Below the pieces are notes generated by a model. The model was given only the letters and a program-made list of their open reading frames with translations. It was not told where the DNA came from and ran no database searches. From positions 6,929-70,928 of the forward strand of contig JAYVSZ010000015.1 of the NCBI GenBank assembly GCA_043774925.1: a DNA stretch of 64,000 nt. The letters run 5' to 3'. The translations under genes were made by a program, and so were the position numbers. This document shows positions 34,009 through 43,131 of this stretch, one piece after another. The stretch is from JAYVSZ01 sp043774925 (GTDB lineage: Bacteria > Pseudomonadota > Gammaproteobacteria > Burkholderiales > Methylophilaceae). The first letter of the stretch is position 1, and each line of letters begins with the position of its first letter.

Positions 34009-35184
34009 TTAAAGCTTTAAATCCGCTTTCAAGTCGTTCACATTTTCCAAACCCACCGCAATACGGACGAGATTGTCTTTTATGCCCGCTTCCGCGCGAG
34101 CCTCAGCCGTAATGCGGCTGTGCGTGGTGGTGGCTGGGTGCGTAATGGTACTTTTGGCATCGCCCAAATTCGCAGTAATCGAAATCAGTTCAGTTGCATC
34201 AATTAATGTCCAAGCCGCTTGCTGTTCGGTTTGACCTACTTTTGCTTTCACTTCAAAACTCACAATGCCGCCGCCATTGGTTTGCTGCTTCATCGCCAAA
34301 TTGTGCTGCGGATGCGACTTTAAGCCTGGATAAAACACGCGCGCAACTTGTGGTTGCGCTTCTAACCAAGTAGCCAAAGCCAGCGCGCGCGCAGCATGCG
34401 CTTCCATACGCACGTGCAAAGTCTCCAAACCTTTCAAAAACACCCAAGCGTTAAATGCGCTCATGGTGACGCCTGCCGTGCGTAAAAAGCCGTACACTGG
34501 CTCCATTAACACTTTAGACCCAAGCACTGCGCCACCCAAACAGCGGCCCTGCCCATCAATAAATTTGGTGGCCGAATGAATGATGATATCCGCGCCTAAT
34601 TCCAAGGGCTTTTGAATGGCAGGCGTGCAAAAACAATTATCTACCGCCAAGTGCGCGCCGGCTTTGTGGGCGATTTCGGCCAGCGCGGCAATATCGCACA
34701 CTTCTGTCAGTGGGTTGGATGGCGTTTCTACAAAAAATAGTTTGGTTTTTGGGGTAGTCGCTGCCTGCCACTCGTCAAGATTCGTCAGCGAAACGAAAGT
34801 GATGTCCAAACCCCAACGCTTGAGAATGTTGCCAAATAATTGTACAGACGTGCCAAAAATGCTGCGCGAAGCCACAATATGGTCGCCCGCGCTGCACAAA
34901 CCCATGACGCATGCCAAAATAGCCGACATGCCGCTTGATGTCGCCACGCACTGCTCCGCGCCTTCCAGCGCAGCCAGTTTATTTTGAAACATGGTGACGG
35001 TTGGGTTGGTAAAGCGCGAGTAAATATTACCAGGCTCTGTGCCACCAAAACGCGCTGCTGCTTGCGCTGCGCTTTTAAATCTAAAACTCGAATTTAAAAA
35101 AAGTGCTTCAGAATTCTCGCCAAACTCCGTCATTTCACTACCTGCGCGCACTGCAAGGGTTTCTGCATGATAGTTTTTTGTCAT
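34009..35184 (-). CDS. metZ: O-succinylhomoserine sulfhydrylase
   Basis: Direct sulfhydrylation of O-succinylhomoserine with sulfide to homocysteine. 391-residue Cys/Met-metabolism PLP enzyme: YSRFTNPTVTMFQNKLAALEG, ATSSGMSAI, VDNCFCTPAIQKPLELGAD, and the PLP lysine in IIHSATKFIDGQGR (about residue 210). MetZ rather than MetB/MetC is favoured by the start (YHAETLAVRAGSEMTEFGEN) and by the purF-metZ gene order. It uses the sulfide made by the cys genes at 6-11 kb. It is preceded by a SAM-II riboswitch and hairpin, so it is controlled by SAM. Confidence 0.95.
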   Translation of the reverse strand: MTKNYHAETLAVRAGSEMTEFGENSEALFLNSSFRFKSAAQAAARFGGTEPGNIYSRFTNPTVTMFQNKLAALEGAEQCVATSSGMSAILACVMGLCSAGDHIVASRSIFGTSVQLFGNILKRWGLDITFVSLTNLDEWQAATTPKTKLFFVETPSNPLTEVCDIAALAEIAHKAGAHLAVDNCFCTPAIQKPLELGADIIIHSATKFIDGQGRCLGGAVLGSKVLMEPVYGFLRTAGVTMSAFNAWVFLKGLETLHVRMEAHAARALALATWLEAQPQVARVFYPGLKSHPQHNLAMKQQTNGGGIVSFEVKAKVGQTEQQAAWTLIDATELISITANLGDAKSTITHPATTTHSRITAEARAEAGIKDNLVRIAVGLENVNDLKADLKL

Positions 35185-35214
35185 ATTTGCCTCTTAATCT
35201 TATCTTAACGGGCA

Positions 35215-35254
35215 TTAAAAAACCCGTGATAGCTGTACAAGGCTAAAACGGGTT
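35215..35254 (-). terminator. Intrinsic terminator in the metZ leader (riboswitch expression platform)
   Basis: On the minus strand AACCCGT (35254-35248) and ACGGGTT (35227-35221) form a stem, with the following T-run ending at about 35215. The bases right after the 5' arm (TTTAGC, 35247-35242) can pair with GCTAAA (35274-35269) of the riboswitch, giving an alternative antiterminator fold. Confidence 0.8.
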
Positions 35255-35262
35255 CTTTTTTA

Positions 35263-35345
35263 CCTCGCTTTAGCAGAATTTATTATGCGCTCGCAAGCTG
35301 AGTTAGGCTTTGTTTAAGATTGGCCACTCAAATCAGCGCAGATTC
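35263..35345 (-). promoter_or_regulatory. SAM-II riboswitch upstream of metZ
   Basis: The leader RNA contains all conserved SAM-II blocks in order: GCGCUGAUUUGA (35339-35328), GCUUGCGAGCGC (35298-35287), AUAAA, then GCUAAAGCGAGG. P1 pairs TGCGCT (35340-35335) with AGCGCA (35291-35286). Between GAUUUGA and GCUUGC there is an inserted hairpin GAGUGGC / GCC-UA-ACUC that minimal SAM-II sequences lack. Binding SAM should sequester the GCUAAAG strand in the pseudoknot. The terminator that follows suggests control of transcription. Position before metZ is usual for this class. Confidence 0.88.
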
Positions 35346-35374
35346 ATATTATGCCGATCTATTTAATTCGTCAA
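35346..35374 (-). promoter_or_regulatory. metZ promoter
   Basis: TTGACG (35374-35369), a 17-bp spacer, TAATAT (35351-35346). The likely start is G at 35339, which is the first base of the riboswitch P1 helix, so the transcript begins with the aptamer. Confidence 0.8.
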
Positions 35375-35382
35375 GCATCCAA

Positions 35383-36930
35383 TTAAGAAACTTGCTCAAC
35401 CGCCTCATCATCCTCTTCACCCACCAAATTTAAATCCATTTGTGTGCTGGAATTTGCTGGTTTTTGCTTTCCATTCAAGTCGCCGCGCGCGGCCTCTATT
35501 CGATTGAGGTAAGCCGCATCCACGTCGCCAGTCACGTATTTGCCATCAAAGCAACTGCAATCAAACTGCTTAATTTTCGGGTTGGAGGCTTTGATGTCAT
35601 CCACCAAGGCATCTAAATCTTGATAAATCAGCGCATCCGCGCCAATTTCCTTGCAAATTTCCTCGTCTGTGCGCCCTGTCGCAAGCAATTCGTCGCGGCT
35701 TGGCATATCGATGCCATACACATTGGGAAAGCGCACTGGTGGCGCGGCAGAGGCAAAATACACCTTGTTTGCGCCTGCATCACGCGCCATTTGCACGATT
35801 TGCTGCGATGTGGTGCCGCGCACGATGGAGTCGTCCACTAAAAGTACGTTTTTGCCTTTGAATTCGATGCCGATTGGATTGAGTTTTTGCCGAACCGATT
35901 TTTTGCGTAAGGCTTGGCCGGGCATAATAAACGTACGACCAATGTAACGATTTTTAATAAAACCTTCACGATAATCCAAACCAAGCGCAATACCTACTTG
36001 TAGCGCGCTCGGGCGGCTGGTATCAGGGATGGGAATGACCACGTCAATTTTGAGATGGCTCCACTCGCGCTTGATTTTTTCGGCCAAACTTGCCCCCATG
36101 TCCAAACGCGTTTGATACACGGAAACGCCATCAATCACCGAATCTGGACGGGCTAAATAAACATATTCAAAAATACACGGCGTGAGTTTTGGTTTCTCGG
36201 CACATTGGCGACTAAACAAATTGCCTTCCATGTCAATAAACACGGCCTCGCCAGGCTCAACATCACGCATTAACTTAAAGCCCAGCACATCAAGCGCCAC
36301 GCTTTCTGAAGCGACAATATATTCTGTACCTTTTTCGCTTTCTAATTTGCCTATCACTAAAGGACGGATGCCGTGTGGATCGCGAAATGCGAGCAAGCCA
36401 AAATTCGCTATCATGGCGACCACGGCATAAGCGCCCTTGCAGCGGCGATGCACGCCAGCCACGGCGTCAAACGCCATGTCAGTATTCAACACTGCGCTTT
36501 TTGAGGTTTTTTCGATTTCATGCGCAAGCACATTGAGCAGCACTTCAGAATCTGATGTGGTATTAATGTGGCGCAAATCTTGACGGAACATTTCCGATTT
36601 GAGTTGCTCGGAGTTGGTTAAATTACCGTTGTGGCCAAGCACAATGCCAAAAGGCGAATTGACGTAAAACGGTTGCGCTTCAGCCGCGCTAGACGAGCCA
36701 GCAGTGGGGTAACGCACGTGCGCAATGCCAGCATTACCAATCAGGCTACGCATGTGGCGGGTATGAAAGACATCCTTCACCAAGCCATTGTTTTTATGCA
36801 TAAAAAACGTATTGCCATCGCAAGTCACAATACCCGCGGCATCTTGCCCGCGATGTTGTAGTACCAGCAAACCATCGTACAACAATTGGTTAACTGGATT
36901 TTTGCCTACAATACCTAAAATTCCACACAT
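35383..36930 (-). CDS. purF: Amidophosphoribosyltransferase (glutamine PRPP amidotransferase)
   Basis: First committed step of purine synthesis. 515 residues. The N-terminal nucleophile Cys2 follows Met directly (MCGILGIVG), so there is no propeptide. Glutaminase blocks HRGQDAAGI and RYPTAGSS; PRPP-binding loop VLLVDDSIVRGTTS (about 355-368). The C-terminal CxxGxY-type segment (DCSCFDGKY) is intact. Last gene but one in the accD-folC-cvpA-purF-metZ order; 38 nt after cvpA. Confidence 0.97.
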   Translation of the reverse strand: MCGILGIVGKNPVNQLLYDGLLVLQHRGQDAAGIVTCDGNTFFMHKNNGLVKDVFHTRHMRSLIGNAGIAHVRYPTAGSSSAAEAQPFYVNSPFGIVLGHNGNLTNSEQLKSEMFRQDLRHINTTSDSEVLLNVLAHEIEKTSKSAVLNTDMAFDAVAGVHRRCKGAYAVVAMIANFGLLAFRDPHGIRPLVIGKLESEKGTEYIVASESVALDVLGFKLMRDVEPGEAVFIDMEGNLFSRQCAEKPKLTPCIFEYVYLARPDSVIDGVSVYQTRLDMGASLAEKIKREWSHLKIDVVIPIPDTSRPSALQVGIALGLDYREGFIKNRYIGRTFIMPGQALRKKSVRQKLNPIGIEFKGKNVLLVDDSIVRGTTSQQIVQMARDAGANKVYFASAAPPVRFPNVYGIDMPSRDELLATGRTDEEICKEIGADALIYQDLDALVDDIKASNPKIKQFDCSCFDGKYVTGDVDAAYLNRIEAARGDLNGKQKPANSSTQMDLNLVGEEDDEAVEQVS

Positions 36931-36968
36931 AAATGGTGATATCCTTAAAGTGCTATTTAATCACAGAT

Positions 36969-37460
36969 TCAATCAAAACTCACATGCTTGGCGACACTTG
37001 GTGGCAGCCAAGGCAACATGCTTTTAACCAGCACTTCCAGCGGCGAGCTAAACATGGCGTTCGTCCAGCGCGGGTCTTTTGGAAAGTTGGTTAAACCTGC
37101 CAAAAATACAAATACACACACAATCAACATGCCGCGCGCCAAACCAAACACCGCGCCAACAAAGCGGTTGAGCCAATTTAAACCAATTTTTTTAATGATG
37201 CTTGAAAGCGCAATAGACAACAAACTGGCAACGAGCAAAACACCGAGCATTAAAATGACAAAGGCCGCCAACACTTTAAGCGACTCGGTTGGAATATCTT
37301 GCGGCAACACTGGTACCAGTTGCGATGCGTAGGTTCTTGCCACATACAAGGCAGCAATCCAGCCGATAATCGCCAGCACTTCGCGCACCGCGCCGCGCAT
37401 CATACTCACGACAATCGAGATGCCGACGATGACTAAAACGATGTAATCAAAACTGGTCAA
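36969..37460 (-). CDS. cvpA: CvpA family membrane protein
   Basis: 163 residues, four to five hydrophobic segments. Opening FDYIVLVIVGISIVVSMMRG and IIGWIAALYVARTYA fit CvpA (colicin V production). In E. coli it is adjacent to purF and is needed for colicin V secretion and bile/envelope stress tolerance; mechanism unclear. The start is TTG at 37460; no ATG is close by, and the ribosome-binding site is weak (GGGGA 12 nt upstream). Between the SPOR gene (17 nt) and purF (38 nt), as is usual. Confidence 0.92.
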   Translation of the reverse strand: MTSFDYIVLVIVGISIVVSMMRGAVREVLAIIGWIAALYVARTYASQLVPVLPQDIPTESLKVLAAFVILMLGVLLVASLLSIALSSIIKKIGLNWLNRFVGAVFGLARGMLIVCVFVFLAGLTNFPKDPRWTNAMFSSPLEVLVKSMLPWLPPSVAKHVSFD

Positions 37461-37477
37461 CTAAAGTTTAATCCCCA

Positions 37478-38092
37478 TTATTGACTCACGACCATGCCGG
37501 TCAAACCCGCGTCCTTAATGTTCTCCAGCGCGATTGCGGCTTCATTGCGCTCGGCAAAAATCTGCGTTTTTAAGCGGATTTTTTCACCTTTATCGGTTTT
37601 AATTTTTTCAGTTTGCGATTTGTAGCCCAAATCACTCAACTTGGTTTGTAGCTGCTTGACGTTTGTCGGATCTGTAAAAACACCAATTTGCACATAGAAT
37701 TTTTTAGACGTTTCTGGCTTTTCTTTAGGCGGCGCTTTAAGCTCAACCGTGGGTTTGGTTGCTGGTACAGCTTCTGGCTTTGATGTTGCTTCTGGGTCTG
37801 CTGGCTCATCTGGCGCGGCTTCTGACGGTGCTGCCTCAGCAGGTTTTGAGGGCTCACTCGGAATCACATTTGAATCGAATTCTGTTGGCGCCATTGGCGT
37901 TGGCGTCACTGTTGTGCTTGCCTCGTTTGGCAAGGTGATGGTGATTTTTTCTTGCGGATTGCTGGCGGCGCGGTCTTTTAATAACATTGGCAATAAAATC
38001 ACCATCAACAAAACCAGTGCAATCGCACCCACCAAGCGGCGACGTGCGCGTTTTTTAAAGTTTAATTCTTGGTCAGATTGGTCTCTTTGCAT
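37478..38092 (-). CDS. SPOR-domain inner membrane protein (DedD-like)
   Basis: 204 residues: short basic cytoplasmic head (FKKRARRRLVG), one membrane helix at about 20-38, a Pro/Glu/Ala-rich linker, and a C-terminal SPOR domain (about 128-204: KFYVQIGVFTDPTNVKQLQT, KTQIFAERNEAAIALENIKDAG). SPOR domains bind denuded septal peptidoglycan, so it probably acts at the division site like DedD. Position between folC and cvpA matches dedD in other proteobacteria. Confidence 0.9.
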   Translation of the reverse strand: MQRDQSDQELNFKKRARRRLVGAIALVLLMVILLPMLLKDRAASNPQEKITITLPNEASTTVTPTPMAPTEFDSNVIPSEPSKPAEAAPSEAAPDEPADPEATSKPEAVPATKPTVELKAPPKEKPETSKKFYVQIGVFTDPTNVKQLQTKLSDLGYKSQTEKIKTDKGEKIRLKTQIFAERNEAAIALENIKDAGLTGMVVSQ

Positions 38093-38116
38093 TTCAACGC
38101 CTTAAAAATTGCCATA

Positions 38117-39388
38117 TCAAGAAAAATTCAAACCTGCAATCGCATCCGCAACGGTGTAAAACGAGCCGAATACGACTATTCTATCATTTTTGGCAGCGTC
38201 TTTACAGGCCGCTTGCAGGGCAGTGGCGACATTTTCAAACGAATAGCTACTTGTATTCAGTTTGCCTAAATTTTTCTGCAAATTTTGTGCTTTTGCACCG
38301 CGCACATTGTGAATATCCGCCAAATACCAAGCAGCAATATGCGGCGCTAATTCACTCACAACACCGGCAATATCTTTATCGGCCAACATCGCGAACACCG
38401 CTAATGTGCGGCCCGCACAGGGTGTATTTTGCAGGTTATGCGCCAGCGATTGCGCCGCTTGCGGGTTGTGCGCTACATCCACAATAATGGGTGGATTTGA
38501 TTGAATTTGATGAAACCGCCCCATTAAAGTCACTGCCCTGAGAGCCGCGCCGATGTTGGCTGCTGGCACGGGCAGTATTTCACTTAAATGTTGTACCGCA
38601 CGCATAGCACAAGCTGCGTTATTCAGCTGAAAATCGCCATGCAAAGCCAACTTCGGCAAAACTAGTTTGGTTTTTTTATCGATATAAATCCAATTGTTTG
38701 CCGTTTTTTCTACGCTAAAATCGCGGCCAATTAATTGTAAATCTGCGCCAATTTCTGCGGCATAATCTGTCACGCTTTGTGGCGGATGGTCATCCCCACA
38801 AATCGCCAATTTGTTGGCGCGGTAAACGCCCGCCTTCTCAAAACCTATTTTCTCGCGCGTGTCGCCCAAATATTCCATGTGATCCAAAGCAACGCTGGTG
38901 ACAATGGCGCACGCAGGTTCAAACACGTTCACTGCGTCCAGCCTGCCGCCCATACCCACTTCTAAAATTGCAACATCAAGTCCAGTTTTTACAAAATGCC
39001 AAACAGCAGCTAACGTGCCCATTTCAAAGTAAGTCAATGCCACATCACCGCGCGCAGCTTCTACCGCCGCAAAAGCAGTGCATAAACTTTCATCTGTGAT
39101 TTCACAGCCATTCACACGCACACGCTCGTTATAACGCGTTAAATGCGGCGAAGTGTAACAGCCGACGCGGTAGCCCTCATGCAAATAAATCGCCTCTAAC
39201 ATGGCGCAGGTAGAGCCTTTGCCGTTGGTACCAGCAATGGTGATAATCTGGAAATTTTGGTTCAAATCAAGGCGGTTGGCAACTTCTTTAACGCGCTCCA
39301 AACCCATTGCGATGGCTTTAGGATGCAAAGCCTCGATGTAGGCTAACCACTGATTTAGTGTGACTGGCTTGGGCGAGGAGTTGGTCAC
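38117..39388 (-). CDS. folC: Folylpolyglutamate synthase / dihydrofolate synthase
   Basis: 423 residues, Mur-ligase-like. ATP loop IAGTNGKGSTCAMLEAI (about 52-68), SPHLTRYNERVRVNG, LEVGMGGRLDAVN, DVAHNP. Makes dihydrofolate and adds glutamate tails to folates. Start is GTG at 39388 with AGGG 4 nt upstream; no better ATG fits the conserved N-terminus. 13 nt after accD, 24 nt before the SPOR gene. Confidence 0.96.
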   Translation of the reverse strand: MTNSSPKPVTLNQWLAYIEALHPKAIAMGLERVKEVANRLDLNQNFQIITIAGTNGKGSTCAMLEAIYLHEGYRVGCYTSPHLTRYNERVRVNGCEITDESLCTAFAAVEAARGDVALTYFEMGTLAAVWHFVKTGLDVAILEVGMGGRLDAVNVFEPACAIVTSVALDHMEYLGDTREKIGFEKAGVYRANKLAICGDDHPPQSVTDYAAEIGADLQLIGRDFSVEKTANNWIYIDKKTKLVLPKLALHGDFQLNNAACAMRAVQHLSEILPVPAANIGAALRAVTLMGRFHQIQSNPPIIVDVAHNPQAAQSLAHNLQNTPCAGRTLAVFAMLADKDIAGVVSELAPHIAAWYLADIHNVRGAKAQNLQKNLGKLNTSSYSFENVATALQAACKDAAKNDRIVVFGSFYTVADAIAGLNFS

Positions 39389-39401
39389 AAAACCCTAGAA
39401 A

Positions 39402-40268
39402 TTATGCAGCTTTGACGGTGCGCATTAAATTTGAGAGCAGACTGAACAGTGTTTGGCGCAATTCACGACGATCCACGATCATGTCAATCGCGCCATGTTC
39501 TAACAAAAATTCTGCGCGCTGAAAGCCGTCTGGCAAGGTTTCGCGCACAGTTTGCTCAATGACGCGCGGGCCTGCAAAGCCAATCAAAGCGTTTGGTTCG
39601 GCAATAATAATATCGCCCAACATGGCAAAACTGGCAGAAACGCCGCCCATGGTGGGGTCAGTCAGTATTGAAATAAATGGTAATCCTGCTTGCGATAATT
39701 TAGTGAGCGCAGCGCTCGTTTTAGCCATCTGCATCAGCGATAGCAAGCCTTCTTGCATGCGAGCACCACCGCTGGCAGACACGCAAATAAAAGGCGATTT
39801 TTGTTTAATTGCCGCATCTATGCCGCGCACAAAGCGCTCGCCCACGACTGCGCCCATTGAGCCGCCCATAAATTTGAATTCAAACGCGGCAATCACAATC
39901 GGCATACTGAGCATTTTGCCTTGCATCACAATCAGCGCATCAAGCTCGCCCACTTCTTTTTGCGCCGTTTTCATGCGATCTACATAGCTTTTGCTATCTT
40001 TAAACTTTAGCGCATCCACAGGCTGCACGTTAGCGCCAATTTCCACGCGATTTTCTTCATCTAGCAAAAAGTTTAGGCGGCCACGTGCCGAGATGCGATT
40101 ATGATAATTACATTTCGGACAAACCTCTAAATTGCTTTCTAAATCAGTACGATACAATACGGTTTGGCATGCATCACACTTACTCCACAAGCCTTCTGGC
40201 ACGTTGCGCTTTTGCACAGAACCCACCACACGCTTGATTTTTTGCGGAATTTTATCTAACCAGCTCAT
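39402..40268 (-). CDS. accD: Acetyl-CoA carboxylase, carboxyltransferase beta subunit
   Basis: 288 residues. The N-terminal zinc ribbon has Cys31, 34, 50 and 53 (CDAC and CPKC). The carboxyltransferase core shows FKFMGGSMGAVVGERFVRG, ASGGARMQEG and GGVSASFAMLGDI. With AccA transfers CO2 from biotin to acetyl-CoA for fatty acid synthesis. Lies 20 nt after trpA, a conserved trpFBA-accD-folC arrangement. Confidence 0.97.
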   Translation of the reverse strand: MSWLDKIPQKIKRVVGSVQKRNVPEGLWSKCDACQTVLYRTDLESNLEVCPKCNYHNRISARGRLNFLLDEENRVEIGANVQPVDALKFKDSKSYVDRMKTAQKEVGELDALIVMQGKMLSMPIVIAAFEFKFMGGSMGAVVGERFVRGIDAAIKQKSPFICVSASGGARMQEGLLSLMQMAKTSAALTKLSQAGLPFISILTDPTMGGVSASFAMLGDIIIAEPNALIGFAGPRVIEQTVRETLPDGFQRAEFLLEHGAIDMIVDRRELRQTLFSLLSNLMRTVKAA

Positions 40269-40288
40269 ACTTTTCCCCTGACTTTTCT

Positions 40289-41083
40289 TTAATCAACTGC
40301 GGTACGAAGCGCTTGCATCAGCTTACTTACGTTTTCAATCAGCGTTTCTTCGCTCGATTGCTCAATGGTAAGTACCATGCGGCTACCAACCACAATACCA
40401 TCTGCAAATTCAGCCACTAATTTCGCCGTTGCAGCATCTTTTACACCAAAACCAACGCCAATCGGCAAATCTGTTTTTTGGCGAATGGCTTTCACTTTCG
40501 CCTTCACTTCTTCAATATCCAAATTGCCCGCACCAGTCACGCCTTTTAGCGATACATAATACAAAAAGCCTGTCGCTTGATTGACGATTAAGTCGATGCG
40601 CGCAGGCTCTGTGGTAGGTGAAAGCAGGAATATGCTATCGACGCCATTGGCTAAAAGCGCTGCGTTAAACACTTTACATTCCTCGGGCGGATAATCCACC
40701 GTCAGTACGCCATCCACGCCCGCATCTTTTGCGGCAGTGGCAAAAGTATCTGCCCCCATCGCCTCAATTGGATTAGCATAACCCATTAATATGATAGGTG
40801 TTTTTTTATCGTTAGCGCGAAACTCTTTTACCAACGCCAACACTTTGCGCAAACCCACTTTATGCTGCAAAGCACGCTCACTCGCACGCTGAATCACTGG
40901 GCCATCGGCCATCGGATCAGAAAATGGCACGCCTAATTCAATCATATCTGCACCATTTTTAACCAAGACGTGTAGCAGTTCTACGGTGCGCTCAGGACTA
41001 GGGTCGCCCGCCGTAATGTACGGAATAAGTGCTTTTTTGTTTTGAGTTTTAAGCGCTTGAAAAACTGAAGAAATTCGTGACAT
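40289..41083 (-). CDS. trpA: Tryptophan synthase alpha subunit
   Basis: 264 residues, TIM barrel. Cleaves indole-3-glycerol phosphate and passes indole to TrpB. Catalytic Glu in MIELGVPFSDPMADGPVIQ (about 47-66) and Asp in VDGVLTVDYPPEE; GVTGAG phosphate loop; GIVVGSRMV near the end. It is separated from trpB by 156 bp that contain a long inverted repeat, unusually wide for a trpBA pair. Confidence 0.97.
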   Translation of the reverse strand: MSRISSVFQALKTQNKKALIPYITAGDPSPERTVELLHVLVKNGADMIELGVPFSDPMADGPVIQRASERALQHKVGLRKVLALVKEFRANDKKTPIILMGYANPIEAMGADTFATAAKDAGVDGVLTVDYPPEECKVFNAALLANGVDSIFLLSPTTEPARIDLIVNQATGFLYYVSLKGVTGAGNLDIEEVKAKVKAIRQKTDLPIGVGFGVKDAATAKLVAEFADGIVVGSRMVLTIEQSSEETLIENVSKLMQALRTAVD

Positions 41084-41152
41084 AAGGTGTTAAAGAAGCC
41101 GTGAGTTCGAAGAAATTTGGAAGTTGAAAAGCACAAAATTAGGCAAGGCGTA

Positions 41153-41203
41153 AACTAAAAATAAAAACGACGCATATGGTTTATATGCGAGTTTTTGGTT
41201 TTT
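41153..41203. repeat. Long imperfect inverted repeat between trpB and trpA
   Basis: CTAAAAATAAAAACGACGCATA reads as an imperfect 22-nt complement (about 19 matches) of the sequence ending at 41203, with ATATGGTTTATAT in the middle forming the tip. The flanks (AGAGAGGCGACGCAGCATAA on one side, AATTAGGCAAGGCGTAAA on the other) are non-coding. It resembles a dispersed extragenic repeat, but only one copy is in this window. An RNA hairpin here could lower trpA relative to trpB. Confidence 0.6.
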
Positions 41204-41239
41204 AGAGAGGCGACGCAGCATAATGAAGTGGTTTTTGAT

Positions 41240-42442
41240 TTACAAGGTGATATTAGAGAGTTTGGCAACGGTATTAATGTCTTTATCACCGCGACCAGAA
41301 AGATTGACCAAAATGATTTCGTCTTTACGCATGGTTTTGGCCATTTTTTCCGCATGCGCCAGCGCGTGGCTAGATTCCAACGCTGGAATAATGCCTTCTG
41401 TACGGCACAAGCTGTGAAACGCCGCCATGGCTTCATCATCGGTAATCGCCACATACTCAGCACGCTTGATATCCTTTAACCATGCGTGTTCTGGGCCAAC
41501 GCCAGGGTAATCTAAACCGGCCGAAATTGAATGTGTTTCAATAATGTTGCCATCCGCGTCTTGCATTAAATAGGTGCGATTACCGTGCAGCACGCCAATC
41601 GGACTGTTCGCAGTTAACGGCGCTGCGTGTCTGCCCGTTTCCAAGCCATGTCCAGCCGCCTCTACGCCGATTAAGCGCACATTTGGCACGTCAATGTAAG
41701 GATAAAAAATGCCCATGGCGTTTGAGCCGCCGCCAACGCAGGCAACGATTGCATTAGGCTGGCGCCCGACCATTTCCATCATTTGCTCTTTGGCTTCAAT
41801 GCCGATAATCGCTTGAAAATCGCGTACCATCATCGGGTACGGATGCGGACCTGCTACCGTGCCGATAATATAAAATGTGCTTTCAATGTTGGTTACCCAG
41901 TCGCGCATCGCCTCATTTAAGGCATCTTTAAGCGTTTTAGAGCCACTTTCTACTGGCACTACGGTGGCGCCCAACAATTTCATTCTAAACACGTTAGGCG
42001 CTTGGCGTTTCACGTCCTCGCTACCCATATACACCACGCATTCCAAACCTAAACGTGCAGCAATCGTCGCAGTTGCAACGCCATGTTGACCTGCGCCTGT
42101 TTCCGCAATCACACGCGGCTTACCCATGCGCTTGGCTAGCAAGGCTTGACCAATCGTATTGTTTACTTTGTGTGCGCCAGTGTGATTCAAATCTTCGCGC
42201 TTTAAGTAAATCTGTGCACCGCCGACGCGATCCGACCAACGTTTTGCATGATAAATCGGGCTCGGCCGGCCAACAAAGTGTTTTAAATCGTATGCGTATT
42301 CAGCTAAAAAAGTGGGGTCATGTCGATATTTTTCATACATCAGGCGCAGCTCTTCTAAGGCTTCAACCAAGGTCTCCGCAACAAAAGTACCGCCAAATTG
42401 CCCAAAATGTCCGCGCTCGTCGGGCATGTCATAGACTTGCAT
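41240..42442 (-). CDS. trpB: Tryptophan synthase beta subunit
   Basis: 400 residues. PLP enzyme joining indole and serine. GQFGGTFVAETL start, PLP lysine in LNHTGAHKVNNTIGQ (about residue 93), ETGAGQHGVA, and GGGSNAMG phosphate loop. ATG at 42442 is chosen because AGGAG lies 6 nt upstream and it overlaps the trpF stop by one base (TGATG); a GTG one codon earlier is less likely. Confidence 0.97.
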   Translation of the reverse strand: MQVYDMPDERGHFGQFGGTFVAETLVEALEELRLMYEKYRHDPTFLAEYAYDLKHFVGRPSPIYHAKRWSDRVGGAQIYLKREDLNHTGAHKVNNTIGQALLAKRMGKPRVIAETGAGQHGVATATIAARLGLECVVYMGSEDVKRQAPNVFRMKLLGATVVPVESGSKTLKDALNEAMRDWVTNIESTFYIIGTVAGPHPYPMMVRDFQAIIGIEAKEQMMEMVGRQPNAIVACVGGGSNAMGIFYPYIDVPNVRLIGVEAAGHGLETGRHAAPLTANSPIGVLHGNRTYLMQDADGNIIETHSISAGLDYPGVGPEHAWLKDIKRAEYVAITDDEAMAAFHSLCRTEGIIPALESSHALAHAEKMAKTMRKDEIILVNLSGRGDKDINTVAKLSNITL

Positions 42443-43068
42443 CACTCACTCCTCGTTTGCTCTACTGCATGCATAAATGCTACGATTTTCGTCTCACTTT
42501 TTATGCCTTTACTCAGCTCCACACCGCCGCTCACATCCACCGCATAAGGCTGCACATGCTTAATCGCATCGCCCACGTTTTCTGGGTTTAATCCACCCGC
42601 TAAAATGACTTGTTTAGATAGATTTTTAGGGATTAAATTCCAATCAAACACGTACCCAGTGCCGCCATAAGCCGAATCGGAATGTGCATCTAGCAACAAC
42701 GCTTTTGCACGATTAAATTCAACACAGCATTGTAACAAATTTGTGTCAGGCTTAACGCGAATCGCCTTCAAATAAGGCAAATTAAATTGTTCACATTCAG
42801 CGGCCGTTTCATCTCCGTGAAATTGCAAAATATCCAAATTTACGCTCGCTAAAACCGCGTTAATTTCTTGTTTTGAAGCGTTCACAAACAAACCTACCGC
42901 ACTGACAAATGGCGGCAGTGCAGCCACAATTGCACTAGCCGCTGCAATTGTCACGCAACGTGGGCTTGCCGCATAAAACACTAAGCCAATCGCATCCGCA
43001 CCCTGCGCAACTGCAACCAAAGCGTCTTCGACACGAGTAATGCCGCAAATTTTAACGCGAGTTCTCAT
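42442..43068 (-). CDS. trpF: Phosphoribosylanthranilate isomerase
   Basis: 208 residues, TIM barrel. Opening VKICGITRVEDALVA with the catalytic Cys, LQFHGDE, the aspartate region LLLDAHSDSAYGGTG, and AGGLNPENV, VDVSGGVE phosphate loops. Converts phosphoribosylanthranilate to CdRP in tryptophan synthesis. 63 nt after truA and coupled to trpB. Confidence 0.97.
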   Translation of the reverse strand: MRTRVKICGITRVEDALVAVAQGADAIGLVFYAASPRCVTIAAASAIVAALPPFVSAVGLFVNASKQEINAVLASVNLDILQFHGDETAAECEQFNLPYLKAIRVKPDTNLLQCCVEFNRAKALLLDAHSDSAYGGTGYVFDWNLIPKNLSKQVILAGGLNPENVGDAIKHVQPYAVDVSGGVELSKGIKSETKIVAFMHAVEQTRSE

Positions 43069-43131
43069 AAAGTCTCCATAAAACGTAAGCCTATCGTAAA
43101 CGCGCGCCGATGTCAGTTAAATCAAGGCCTG

